DNA of 64,000 nucleotides from the NCBI RefSeq assembly GCF_020911925.1, contig NZ_CP087134.1:620001-684000 (forward strand), in the 5' to 3' direction. The notes under the pieces are model-generated. The model did no database searches, had not been told where the DNA came from, and was given only the letters and a program-made list of their open reading frames with translations. The DNA is from Flavobacterium cupriresistens (lineage in GTDB: Bacteria > Bacteroidota > Bacteroidia > Flavobacteriales > Flavobacteriaceae). Below, piece by piece: positions 35,214 through 43,588 of this stretch. The first letter of the stretch is position 1, and each line of letters starts with the position of its first letter. Made by a program: the position numbers and the translations under genes.

Positions 35214-37115
35214 ATGAAAAAAGTAGTAGTAACAACCTTAATAATGATGAGTTTAAACGCTATCGGACAGAATGTAATGTCACCGGAATTGTTATGGAAA
35301 TTAGGACGAGTGACTCCACTAGGCCTTTCGAAAGACGAAAAAAATGTTGTTTTTAAAGTAACAACTCCTTCTGTAGAGGAAAACAAATCGCATTCTAAAT
35401 TTTACATTTTACCTGTAAATGGAGGAAATGCAACTGAAATCAAAGACACCAAAGAGGTGTTGACAGACAAAAACATTTCGCCAGACGGAACGTTATTAGT
35501 CTATAATGAAGAAGTAAAAATCGATAAAGTTTTAGGGAAAGATTTCTATCCGAACTTAGATAAATCTGATGTTCAGATTTACGATGGTTTAGATTACCGT
35601 CACTGGGATACCTGGAACGAAGGGAAATTCAATCATGTTTTCTACAAAAATAACAACAAAGAAACTGCAGGAATTGATATCCTTAAAGGAGAAGCTTTCG
35701 ACAGTCCACAAAAACCTTTTGGTGGTGACGAAGATTATATCTGGTCTCCTAACGGAAAAAGTATCTTGTATGTATGCAAGAAAAAAGCAGGAACTGCTTA
35801 TGCCATTTCTACGAATACCGATATTTATGAGTACAATTTAGAAACTCAAAAAACAAGCAACAGAACCGAAGGTAACTTAGGTTATGACACTGCTCCGCAA
35901 TTTTCTCCAACCGGAAATCTAACTTGGTTGCAAATGAAACGTGATGGTTATGAAGCGGACAAAAACGACATTATTGTTGAATTTAAAGGAATCAAAACGA
36001 ACCTAACTGCTAATTGGGACGGTACTGTAGATAATTTCATGTGGAGTAAAGACGGTAAAAAAGTATTTTTTGTAGCACCGGTAGACGGAACAAAACAACT
36101 TTTTGAAGTAAACTTTCCAGGTTTAACCAAAATAGCCATTCAGGTTCGTCAATTGACAAATGGGGATTTTGATGTAAGTGATTTAGTTGGATTTTCAGGT
36201 GATGAAATTATCGTAACGAGAACAGACATGAATCATGCGGCTGAAATTTTTTCTTATAATTTGAAGAAAAAAACCTGGAAACAATTATCAAATGTAAATA
36301 CCGAAACATACAACACCCTAACGTTAAGCAAAACAGAAAAACGTTATGTTACGACTACCGACGGTAAAAAAATGTTGGTATGGGTAATTTTACCTCCTAA
36401 TTTTGATGCTACAAAAAAATATCCAACACTATTATTCTGTCAGGGAGGGCCACAATCTGCCTTAACACAATCGTACTCGTTCCGTTGGAATTTCTCTTTA
36501 ATGGCTGCTAAAGGTTATATAGTAGTCGCTCCAAACCGTCGCGGAATGCCGGGACACGGAGTAGAATGGAACGAACAAATCAGTAAAGATTGGGGTGGAC
36601 AGGTTATGGATGATTATTTATCTGCAATTGATGATGTCTCTAAAGAAAGCTATGTAGATAAATCTCGTTTAGGTTGCGTTGGCGCTAGTTACGGTGGTTA
36701 TTCTGTATTCTATTTAGCTGGAATTCACAAAAACCGTTTCAAAACTTTTATCGCTCACGATGGTGTTTTCAATACTCAAAGCATGTTTGGAACAACGGAA
36801 GAAGTTTTCTTTAACAACTGGGATTTTGGTGGTGCCTACTGGGAAAAAGACAATGCAGTAGCCCAAAAAACGTATACTACTTTTAATCCTGCAAGCTTAG
36901 TTCAAAACTGGAACAAACCGATTTTGATTGTTCAGGGAGGAAAAGATTTCCGTGTGCCAATCGGACAATCACAAGAAGCTTTTCAAGCGGCCCAATTAAG
37001 AGGTCTTAAAAGCCGTTTGGTTTATTTCCCGGAAGAAAACCACTGGGTTCTAAAACCTCAGAATGCTCAGGTTTGGCAAGGTGAGTTTTTCAAATGGTTA
37101 AACGAAACGTTGTAA
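35214..37115 (+). CDS. S9 family prolyl oligopeptidase-type peptidase
   Basis: I place the start at the ATG at 35214 (633 residues). The in-frame upstream extension is translated repeat DNA without a plausible protein. Residues 1-18 (ending NAIGQ) form a signal peptide. A beta-propeller (about 20-370) with WSPNGKSI, FSPTGN and WSKDGKKVFF blades precedes the catalytic alpha/beta-hydrolase domain. The triad is S492 (GASYGG), D578 (GGKDFRVP) and H610 (EENHWVL). It probably cleaves short peptides in the periplasm. It is monocistronic. Confidence 0.93.
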   Translation: MKKVVVTTLIMMSLNAIGQNVMSPELLWKLGRVTPLGLSKDEKNVVFKVTTPSVEENKSHSKFYILPVNGGNATEIKDTKEVLTDKNISPDGTLLVYNEEVKIDKVLGKDFYPNLDKSDVQIYDGLDYRHWDTWNEGKFNHVFYKNNNKETAGIDILKGEAFDSPQKPFGGDEDYIWSPNGKSILYVCKKKAGTAYAISTNTDIYEYNLETQKTSNRTEGNLGYDTAPQFSPTGNLTWLQMKRDGYEADKNDIIVEFKGIKTNLTANWDGTVDNFMWSKDGKKVFFVAPVDGTKQLFEVNFPGLTKIAIQVRQLTNGDFDVSDLVGFSGDEIIVTRTDMNHAAEIFSYNLKKKTWKQLSNVNTETYNTLTLSKTEKRYVTTTDGKKMLVWVILPPNFDATKKYPTLLFCQGGPQSALTQSYSFRWNFSLMAAKGYIVVAPNRRGMPGHGVEWNEQISKDWGGQVMDDYLSAIDDVSKESYVDKSRLGCVGASYGGYSVFYLAGIHKNRFKTFIAHDGVFNTQSMFGTTEEVFFNNWDFGGAYWEKDNAVAQKTYTTFNPASLVQNWNKPILIVQGGKDFRVPIGQSQEAFQAAQLRGLKSRLVYFPEENHWVLKPQNAQVWQGEFFKWLNETL

Positions 37116-37760
37116 GGATCTATATAAAAATAGAATAGCACGCAGATTTGGCAGATTTTTTCATTATTGCTTTTGAAAAAATCTGTTAAAGCTGGGTGAA
37201 AAAACTGCCACAGATTAAAGGATTAAAATGATTGGATAATCTGCGACGCAAAAAAATTAAACACGAATTTCACTAATTACACTAATTAATTCGTGCCAAT
37301 TGGAGATATTCTTGGCAAAAAAAATCAAAACGATCAGATAATCTGTGCGAATCTTTTTAATCTGTGGCAAAAAAATTAAACACGAATTGCACTAATTACA
37401 CTAATTAATTCGTGCCAATTGGAGATATTCTTGGCAAAAAAACCAAAACGATCAGATAATCTGTGCGAATCTTTTTAATCTGTGGCAAAAAAATTAAACA
37501 CGAATTGCACTAATTACACTAATTAATTCGTGGCAAAAAAAAACAATTCGTGCCAATTCGTGAAATTCGTGTCAAAAAAAATAACCGTAGATTTTCTAGA
37601 TCGAACCTGTTTCATCTTTAAAATCTGCGGTTTTTTTTAAGCCTCATATTAAAATTATACAAGATTTTCCTCGCGGTTTATAATCCTAAATCAGAAAATT
37701 TTAAATAAATTGCAGTTGTTTCATTTACAAAAACCCTTGCAATTCCTGTTACCCTAATTT
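37116..37760. repeat. intergenic repeat array with 118/119-bp period
   Basis: There is no gene here. CACGAATT(T/G)CACTAATTAC begins at 37262, 37381 and 37499, giving periods of 119 and 118 bp. Each unit contains CTAATTAATTCGTG, AATTGGAGATATTCTTGGC, ACGATCAGATAATCTGTGCG and TTTTTAATCTGTGGC. The last copy decays into AATTCGTGCCAATTCGTGAA. Earlier, CACGCAGATTTGGCAGATT faces AAATCTGTTAAAGCTGGGTG. Only the last 60 bases before the kinase gene look like ordinary leader. Confidence 0.88.
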
Positions 37761-40208
37761 ATGGAGAGTAAAAAAAGTTACATGCCGATTAAAGTACTCT
37801 TCAGTTATATTGCATTACTGGGATTAGTTGTTACGGTTGGTTGGTTCCTATATTCTGAAAATAAAGTTTATAACAAACTCGAAGAAAAAATAGGCTTTGA
37901 AAAAACCAAAATTCTAAGAGTCAGTAAACTCTTCTCTAATGTATACAAAACAGAAAGTTTGGCCCGAAAAACGATCCAGACGAATTCTGAAAATGACTTT
38001 AAAAGTTATATTATTGAAACAGATTCCCTACGCGCAAGAATCGACACCTTAAAACAAATCGTTACTACCGACTATCAGAAAACTTTACTAGACAGCGTTA
38101 CCTATTTTTTGTCTGAAAAAACAGAGAATATCCGACAGCTAAAAACCATAAAAAACAAAGCCGACGATGAAGTTTCGGTAAATACCGCTATTGACGAAAT
38201 TACCAAAATGGAATTCAAACTCCGTAAGCTGGAACTTCAGGATTTTACGAAAAGCCCTAATCAATTGGGAAATTACCAGCGAAATGTGCTTCAGAAATAT
38301 GTTGATTATCTCAATCAGAATATTCCCGACGACAGCACCAATACGTTGAGTAAACAGGCCTCCGATTCTATCTTGGCCAATTCAAAAAAGCTATTAAGCA
38401 ATGTCAAAATAAAAGCAGAAAAAAAGAAAGAATCGCTGAATTTTGAGGAAAACAAATTGCTTAAAAATGAAATTGCCATCTCGGAACAACTTAGAAAAGT
38501 ACTTCGTATTATAGAGCGTGAAATCATTATCAACTCTATAAAAAACAATTCTTTAAAAGAAAAATCACTTAAAAAAGTCAATGATATCGTAACAGCATCT
38601 GCCATTATTGGTTTATTACTGACGGTGTTTTTCTCTATTTTAATTGTTAGCGATTACTCCAAATCTCAATTGTATAAAAAACAGCTCGAGATTGCTAATT
38701 TCAAAACCAAAAACCTGCTAAAAAGCCGCGAGCAACTTATCTCAACGGTAAGTCACGACCTGAAAACACCTCTGAGCACCATAGTGGGCTACACGGAACT
38801 TTTGGGCAATTCTGATGTAACGACCAAACAATCCTATTTCGTTAAAAACATTAAAAATTCCTCCGAGTATATTTCGCAACTCGTTCAGGATTTATTGGAC
38901 TTTTCTCAAATCGAAGCGGGAAAAATCAGCATCGAGAAAGTACCTTTCCTTTTGCCGGAGCTTATTGAAGAGGCTGCCAAAAATATTCAGACCGTTTATA
39001 AAAACAAAACCATCGATCTTATTATCAATGTTGACGATCAGCTGAGCAGCAAAATAGTCGGCGATCCGTTTCGTTTAAAGCAAATCCTGACTAATATAGT
39101 CGGGAACGCTTATAAATTTACAGAAAAAGGTTTTATCAAAATCAGCGCTTATGTTGCAGACAACAGCGACTTTTTTGTTATTACCATCGAAGATACCGGA
39201 ATTGGAATTGAGAAAGGAAACCAACAATTGGTTTTTGAAGAATTTGCACAGGCCAATGAAAGTATTGAAAAGCAATATGGTGGAACCGGCTTAGGTCTCT
39301 CTATCTGCCAAAAAATAGTCACCATTCTTCAAGGAAGCTTAACCCTTAGAAGTACTTTTGGAGAAGGAAGTACTTTTGAAATCAAACTCCCTTTATTATT
39401 TGACAGTACTAAAAACACAACGGCTACAACCCCAAAACAGCTTTCTAACCTCAATACAAAAAAGCTGACTTTTATTGTTATTGACGACGATATTAATTTA
39501 TTGAATTTAACCAGCGGGGTTCTGAAACAAGAAAACCATCATGTTTTGTCTTTCAACGAAGCCAAAAAAGCATTAGAAACCATTCCTACTACTGATTTTG
39601 ACTTTATCATCACCGATATTCAAATGCCGGAAATGGATGGTTTTATGTTTATTGAAAAATTAAAAAACAGTTCGCTTTCGACATTCAAAAACCAACCTGT
39701 AATTGCACTGACGGGAAGAACAGATCTCGATTTGTCCGTTTACAAAGCGGCCGGATTCACCACTGTTATCAAAAAACCGTATTCCCCAAAAATACTGCTT
39801 GAAACCCTCCATCATATTGCAGAAGATATTCCGCTCCCCAATAGTGAAATAGGAACTACTGAAGCTTTATCAGCCAACGAATCTCTGTACTCGTTAGATA
39901 CGCTGAAAGAATTTTTAGGCAATGATGCTGATGCTTTGAGAGATGTTATCACCTCGTTTATTGAAAGTACTAAAGAAAATTTGACTTACTTAAACAAAGC
40001 AATAACAGAAGAAGACATCACTGAAGTAAACCTTATTGCACACCGAATTGCACCAATGTTCAAACAAATTGAATCTGATGAAATTGCCGGTATTTTAAAA
40101 ACTTTAGAAAAGAATGAATTTAAAAATTCTGATTTAGAAAGTATATTCAACAGTTTAAAAGCCCAAATCGAAACGCTTTTTATTGCGCTGCAACAAGAAA
40201 TAACTTAA
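37761..40208 (+). CDS. hybrid sensor histidine kinase with receiver and Hpt domains
   Basis: This 815-residue membrane kinase has a TM helix (about 11-29) and an extracytoplasmic coiled-coil sensor region (about 30-275), followed by a second TM helix (about 279-300). HisKA carries H332 in TVSHDLKTPLS. An HATPase domain with VGNAYKFTEKG, EDTGIGIEKG and YGGTGLGLSIC follows. The receiver domain has D619 in ITDIQMPEMDG, and the C-terminal Hpt-like domain has H761 in LIAHRIAPMF. Phosphate can therefore relay internally and onto a separate regulator. The gene converges with the sigma-54 response regulator gene, their ends overlapping by 4 bp, which suggests but does not prove that they form a pair. 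Confidence 0.94.
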   Translation: MESKKSYMPIKVLFSYIALLGLVVTVGWFLYSENKVYNKLEEKIGFEKTKILRVSKLFSNVYKTESLARKTIQTNSENDFKSYIIETDSLRARIDTLKQIVTTDYQKTLLDSVTYFLSEKTENIRQLKTIKNKADDEVSVNTAIDEITKMEFKLRKLELQDFTKSPNQLGNYQRNVLQKYVDYLNQNIPDDSTNTLSKQASDSILANSKKLLSNVKIKAEKKKESLNFEENKLLKNEIAISEQLRKVLRIIEREIIINSIKNNSLKEKSLKKVNDIVTASAIIGLLLTVFFSILIVSDYSKSQLYKKQLEIANFKTKNLLKSREQLISTVSHDLKTPLSTIVGYTELLGNSDVTTKQSYFVKNIKNSSEYISQLVQDLLDFSQIEAGKISIEKVPFLLPELIEEAAKNIQTVYKNKTIDLIINVDDQLSSKIVGDPFRLKQILTNIVGNAYKFTEKGFIKISAYVADNSDFFVITIEDTGIGIEKGNQQLVFEEFAQANESIEKQYGGTGLGLSICQKIVTILQGSLTLRSTFGEGSTFEIKLPLLFDSTKNTTATTPKQLSNLNTKKLTFIVIDDDINLLNLTSGVLKQENHHVLSFNEAKKALETIPTTDFDFIITDIQMPEMDGFMFIEKLKNSSLSTFKNQPVIALTGRTDLDLSVYKAAGFTTVIKKPYSPKILLETLHHIAEDIPLPNSEIGTTEALSANESLYSLDTLKEFLGNDADALRDVITSFIESTKENLTYLNKAITEEDITEVNLIAHRIAPMFKQIESDEIAGILKTLEKNEFKNSDLESIFNSLKAQIETLFIALQQEIT

Positions 40209-41548
40209 TCTATATTGTATTGCTTTAGCTTATTGTAAAGTGTTTTTCTGGTAATCTTAAGCAGTTTAGCCGCTTCTGATTTGTTGTTCTGTGCTTTGGA
40301 TAATGCGTGAATAATGGCCTCTTTCTCGTTTTCTGACAATGAAAAATTTCCTTTAGAATTTTGCTGTTTTTCGATTTGAAAAAATTCTGTTGGTAAAACT
40401 TCGCTTTCAATATAATCACCACGCGACAATAATGTGGCACGTTTTACGCAATTTTGAAGTTCACGTAAATTTCCGGGCCAGCTGTAGTTTTGAAAAATTC
40501 GAATTACATCCGGTGAAAAACCAATAATCTCTTTGTTTAATTGCTGATTGGCTTTCTCGAGAAAATAATCGGCAAAAACCATTAAATCTTCTTCGCGGTC
40601 TGTCAAGGAAGGAGACTGAATAGAAAATTCATTAATTCTATGGTATAAATCTTCACGGAAATCACCATTTTTAACAGCTTCCCGCAAATCTTCATTGGTG
40701 GCCGTAATAATTCTGATATCAACGTTAATTTCTTTGTTGCTTCCTACGGGTTTAATTTTTCGTTCTTGAAGTGCTCTTAGCAACTGTATCTGATTTTCAT
40801 ACGAAAGATTTCCTATTTCATCTAAAAAAAGAGTTCCACCGTTAGCCGCTTCAAAATAACCCATTTTATCGCTGATTGCTCCGGTAAAAGATCCTTTTAA
40901 ATGTCCGAAAAACTCACTTGCAGCCAATTCTTTTGGGATTGCACCACAATCAACGGCAATGAAATTATTGCTTTTTCGGGTGCTTTGCTCGTGAATGCTT
41001 TTGGCGATGATTTCTTTTCCTGTACCACTTTCCCCAATAATCAAAACAGACATATCCGTTGGACTAACCAATTGAATATGATCCAGTAATTTTTTTGAAG
41101 CTACAGAAATTCCTCGTACAAATTCATTCTCCGTAGCGGCAGTTTGTTTTTTGACGACTTTCTTTTCTTTTGTTGGAACTTGAACTTGCGGAGTTTGCAA
41201 AGCGTTTGTAATAACCAACAAAACTTCGTCGGGATTAAACGGTTTCGAAATATAGTCTGCAGCGCCATTTTTGATCGCTTTTACAGCCGTATTCACATCG
41301 GAGTATCCTGTCATTAAGATCACAGGTATTTCGGGATTGGAAGCCTTAAATTCAGTCATAAGTACAATACCATCAGAATCCGGTAATCGAAGATCCGTTA
41401 AAATCAAATCGAATAATTGATTATTAACTGCTACTCGAGCTTCTGCAGCTGAAAAAGCAATGATTACTTCATATTCTTTTTTTATCAGGAACTTCTCCAA
41501 TAATTTGCAGAATGAAATATCATCTTCTATTAGTAATATCTTTGGCAT
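40205..41548 (-). CDS. NtrC-family sigma-54-dependent response regulator
   Basis: The 447-residue protein has a receiver domain with phospho-acceptor D52 (LILTDLRLPDSDG) and an AAA+ domain. The Walker A sequence GESGTGKE is at 172-179, the sigma-54-contact loop GSFTGA at 219-224 and Walker B GTLFLDEIG at about 238-246. A Fis-type helix-turn-helix near the C-terminus (about 405-447, SEAAKLLKITRKTLYNKLK) completes it. The loop is GSFTGA rather than the usual GAFTGA; the key Phe and Thr are intact. rpoN is encoded in the same window. It is a candidate regulator of the five-gene array next door. Confidence 0.94.
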   Translation of the reverse strand: MPKILLIEDDISFCKLLEKFLIKKEYEVIIAFSAAEARVAVNNQLFDLILTDLRLPDSDGIVLMTEFKASNPEIPVILMTGYSDVNTAVKAIKNGAADYISKPFNPDEVLLVITNALQTPQVQVPTKEKKVVKKQTAATENEFVRGISVASKKLLDHIQLVSPTDMSVLIIGESGTGKEIIAKSIHEQSTRKSNNFIAVDCGAIPKELAASEFFGHLKGSFTGAISDKMGYFEAANGGTLFLDEIGNLSYENQIQLLRALQERKIKPVGSNKEINVDIRIITATNEDLREAVKNGDFREDLYHRINEFSIQSPSLTDREEDLMVFADYFLEKANQQLNKEIIGFSPDVIRIFQNYSWPGNLRELQNCVKRATLLSRGDYIESEVLPTEFFQIEKQQNSKGNFSLSENEKEAIIHALSKAQNNKSEAAKLLKITRKTLYNKLKQYNID

Positions 41549-41613
41549 TGTTTTTTAGTGACTTTTTTGCTAAAATAATACTATTAAACTTGTCTTTTCA
41601 TAAAATTTTGCAA

Positions 41614-41648
41614 AAAAAAAGAGATTGTTATCCAACAATCTCTTTTTT
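41614..41648. terminator. terminator of the five-gene PepSY-like array
   Basis: AAAGAGATTGTT pairs with AACAATCTCTTT across ATCC. Both strands carry T runs. It lies 28 bp after the stop of the last array gene. Confidence 0.85.
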
Positions 41649-41676
41649 ACCAAAAACATAAATCTAATTCACCTAA

Positions 41677-41973
41677 TTATATTTTCAACCAGTTGCCATT
41701 GACATCTGAGTAGACAGTAGCCTTTTGGTCACCAACTGATATATCTAATTTGTACTCTTTTTTCTCGTTTACATAAGCTTTAACCAATTTTGCCCCAGGG
41801 TACGCTGTTTCCAATGCCGTTTTTACTGCTGCCGGAACAGCATCTGTACCAACTTCGGTATATTCGGTTTGGAAACTTGTTTCCGTTTTCACTTCTTCAG
41901 AATGTACAATTGTAGTGGCATAAATGGATAGGCTTCCTAAAACGATTGCGGCTATTAAAACGATCTTTTTCAT
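41677..41973 (-). CDS. PepSY-like exported protein, array copy 5 (last)
   Basis: The 98-residue precursor has a signal peptide (MKKIVLIAAIVLGSLSIYA) and a mature domain of about 75 residues. The domain has an acidic start, then VPAAVKTALETAYPGAKLVK, AYVNEKKEYKL and a final DVNGNWLKI. This pattern fits the PepSY-like (PF11396, formerly DUF2874) family of small periplasmic proteins. These are suggested to bind ligands or inhibit proteases, but no function is proven. It follows copy 4 by 8 bp in a five-gene operon and is followed by a terminator. Confidence 0.85.
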   Translation of the reverse strand: MKKIVLIAAIVLGSLSIYATTIVHSEEVKTETSFQTEYTEVGTDAVPAAVKTALETAYPGAKLVKAYVNEKKEYKLDISVGDQKATVYSDVNGNWLKI

Positions 41974-41981
41974 ATTTTTTC

Positions 41982-42278
41982 TTATTTAACTATGTTTCCC
42001 GCAGCATCAGAGAATATAATATACTTTTTGTCTCCTTTAGAGATTTCAAGCTTATACTCTTTCTTCTCATTTACATACGCTTTTTCAAGTTTTGTACCTG
42101 GAAAAGATTTTTCAACTGTTGATTTTACTGCCGCCGGAACTGCATCTGCACTAACTTCCTTAAACTCATCTTGAATAAGTACGGATTGGTTTACTGCATT
42201 TTCTAATGATGGAGTTGTGGCTGCATTAACAGTTAAACTTCCTAAAACGATTGCTGTTGCTACTACTAAATTTTTCAT
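41982..42278 (-). CDS. PepSY-like exported protein, array copy 4
   Basis: The 98-residue product has a signal peptide (about 1-19) and shares the VPAAVKSTVEKSFPGTKLEK and AYVNEKKEYKLEISKGDKK signature. It ends in DAAGNIVK. No cysteines, metal ligands or catalytic residues are visible. It is the closest to copy 5 in the conserved AYVNEKKEYKL stretch. Transcription probably comes from upstream of copy 1. Confidence 0.85.
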   Translation of the reverse strand: MKNLVVATAIVLGSLTVNAATTPSLENAVNQSVLIQDEFKEVSADAVPAAVKSTVEKSFPGTKLEKAYVNEKKEYKLEISKGDKKYIIFSDAAGNIVK

Positions 42279-42314
42279 AATGATTTTTTTATTGGGTTGT
42301 TTAATAATTAGTTA

Positions 42315-42605
42315 TTATTTTTTTAGAATATTTCCTTGAGCATCGGTGTATACTACTGACTTTACTTCTCTTACAACGATCTCAATTTTATATTCTTTCT
42401 TTTCATTAACGTATGCTTTTTCAAGCTTCACCCCCGGATAGGCATTATCTAAAGCTGTTTTGATGGCTGCCGGAACAGCATCTATTTCTTTATATTCCTC
42501 CTGAGTGGTTTCTAACTGGACTTTTGTGGTTTTGATAAAAGTGGTTCCAGCCTGCATTGACAAAGTTCCTAAAACGATTGTCGCAGTGATCATTAATTTT
42601 TTCAT
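42315..42605 (-). CDS. PepSY-like exported protein, array copy 3
   Basis: At 96 residues this is the shortest of the five copies. It has a signal peptide (MKKLMITATIVLGTLSMQA), VPAAIKTALDNAYPGVKLEK and AYVNEKKEYKIEIVVREVK. The final strand is DAQGNILKK. It lies 27 bp after copy 2 and 36 bp before copy 4 in the same direction. It groups with copies 4 and 5 through the AYVNEKKEYK motif, unlike copies 1 and 2. Confidence 0.85.
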   Translation of the reverse strand: MKKLMITATIVLGTLSMQAGTTFIKTTKVQLETTQEEYKEIDAVPAAIKTALDNAYPGVKLEKAYVNEKKEYKIEIVVREVKSVVYTDAQGNILKK

Positions 42606-42632
42606 AAGATATAGTTTTTAAGTTTACTTTGG

Positions 42633-42929
42633 TTATTTTTTAATCCAGGTTCCATCTGCATTAGCAAAAAGATTCCCTGTTTTGTCCCCAACGGTAACTT
42701 CTAATTTATATTCTGAGTTTGCATTTTTGAATGCCTTGGCAAGTACAGCAGTCGGATAAGCTTTTTTAAGAGCATCGGTAATCGCGACTGGTACTTCCTC
42801 CAGTTTCACTTCAGTATATTCGTCCTGAACTGAGATTGTTTTTAGGCTTGTAGTAGTTATCGGAGAAGTTGAAGCAAATGAAGTCAAAGTTCCCAAAACG
42901 ATTGCGGCTGATAAAAATAAATTTTTCAT
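42633..42929 (-). CDS. PepSY-like exported protein, array copy 2
   Basis: I start at the ATG at 42929 (98 residues) because it aligns with all other copies; the in-frame upstream extension of 17 residues lacks a signal-peptide character. It has MKNLFLSAAIVLGTLTSFA, then VPVAITDALKKAYPTAVLAK, AFKNANSEYKLEVTVGDK and DGTWIKK. It is nearly identical to copy 1 in protein and DNA, so the two arose by recent duplication. Confidence 0.85.
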   Translation of the reverse strand: MKNLFLSAAIVLGTLTSFASTSPITTTSLKTISVQDEYTEVKLEEVPVAITDALKKAYPTAVLAKAFKNANSEYKLEVTVGDKTGNLFANADGTWIKK

Positions 42930-42985
42930 AGTGTGTATATATTTTATAGTGTTTATTGAATGCTTTTTAAGAGAAACCAAGATAC

Positions 42986-43282
42986 TTATTTTTTGATCCA
43001 GGTTCCATCTGCATTAGCAAAAAGATTTCCCGTTTTATCTCCAACTGTTACTTCTAATTTGTACTCTGAATTTGTATTTTTGAATGCTTTAGCAAGTACA
43101 GCAGTTGGATATGCTTTTTTAAGAGCGTCTGTAACAGCAGTAGGAAGTTCTTCCAATTTAATCTCTGTATAGTCATCCTGAACTGAGATCGTTTTTACTG
43201 TTGTGTTACTAATTGGAGTAGTTGAGGCAAATGAAGTTAAACTTCCCAAAACGATTGCGGCTGATAAAAATAAATTTTTCAT
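42986..43282 (-). CDS. PepSY-like exported protein, array copy 1 (first)
   Basis: The 98-residue product is first in the operon. It has the signal peptide MKNLFLSAAIVLGSLTSFA and the conserved LPTAVTDALKKAYPTAVLAK, AFKNTNSEYKLEVTVGDK and GTWIKK segments. The 306-bp gap upstream contains tandem dyads that could bind a regulator. The family suggests a periplasmic role, and five copies suggest gene dosage or divergent ligands. Function is unknown. Confidence 0.85.
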   Translation of the reverse strand: MKNLFLSAAIVLGSLTSFASTTPISNTTVKTISVQDDYTEIKLEELPTAVTDALKKAYPTAVLAKAFKNTNSEYKLEVTVGDKTGNLFANADGTWIKK

Positions 43283-43434
43283 AATGTATATGTTTAGTTA
43301 TTTAATAGTTGTTATACGCTTTAGGATAATGAAATTATTATGCCGTAAGTACAAAACCAACTATCAAATGCCCTAAGCTCTTATTTTAAAAGGCTTTAAA
43401 CAAAATATAACAAAACTCAAAAACAAACAAAACT

Positions 43435-43482
43435 GTATACTATTACGAAATAGTGTGTAAAAAGTATACACAAATAGTGTTT
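43435..43482. promoter_or_regulatory. tandem GTATAC/AATAGTGT dyad sites upstream of the PepSY-like array
   Basis: Two similar units, GTATACTATTACGAAATAGT(GTGT) at 43435-43458 and GTATACACAAATAGTGT at 43464-43480, lie 150-200 bp before copy 1. The first contains a perfect dyad ACTATT-ACGA-AATAGT. Spacing and distance resemble activator binding sites, possibly for the nearby sigma-54 regulator. No good -24/-12 sigma-54 promoter was found, so the regulator is open. Confidence 0.45.
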
Positions 43483-43552
43483 ACTTAGCGAAAAACCAAA
43501 CCGGTAAACCGGATCGTTTTTTTTAAACGGTAGAAACAAACTAACTATAGAA

Positions 43553-43584
43553 ACAAAAAAAGGCTATCAAAATTGATAGCCTTT
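43553..43584 (-). terminator. terminator after accC
   Basis: AAAGGCTATCA pairs with TGATAGCCTTT, followed on the minus strand by TTTTTTTGTTT, just after the accC stop. Confidence 0.85.
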
Positions 43585-43588
43585 AAAA

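Noticed and set aside
43283..43434. Sigma-54 -24/-12 promoter (GGGCATTTGATAGTTGG) upstream of the PepSY-like array
   Set aside because: The GG and GG/GC doublets are separated by 12 rather than 10 bases, so it does not fit the consensus spacing.
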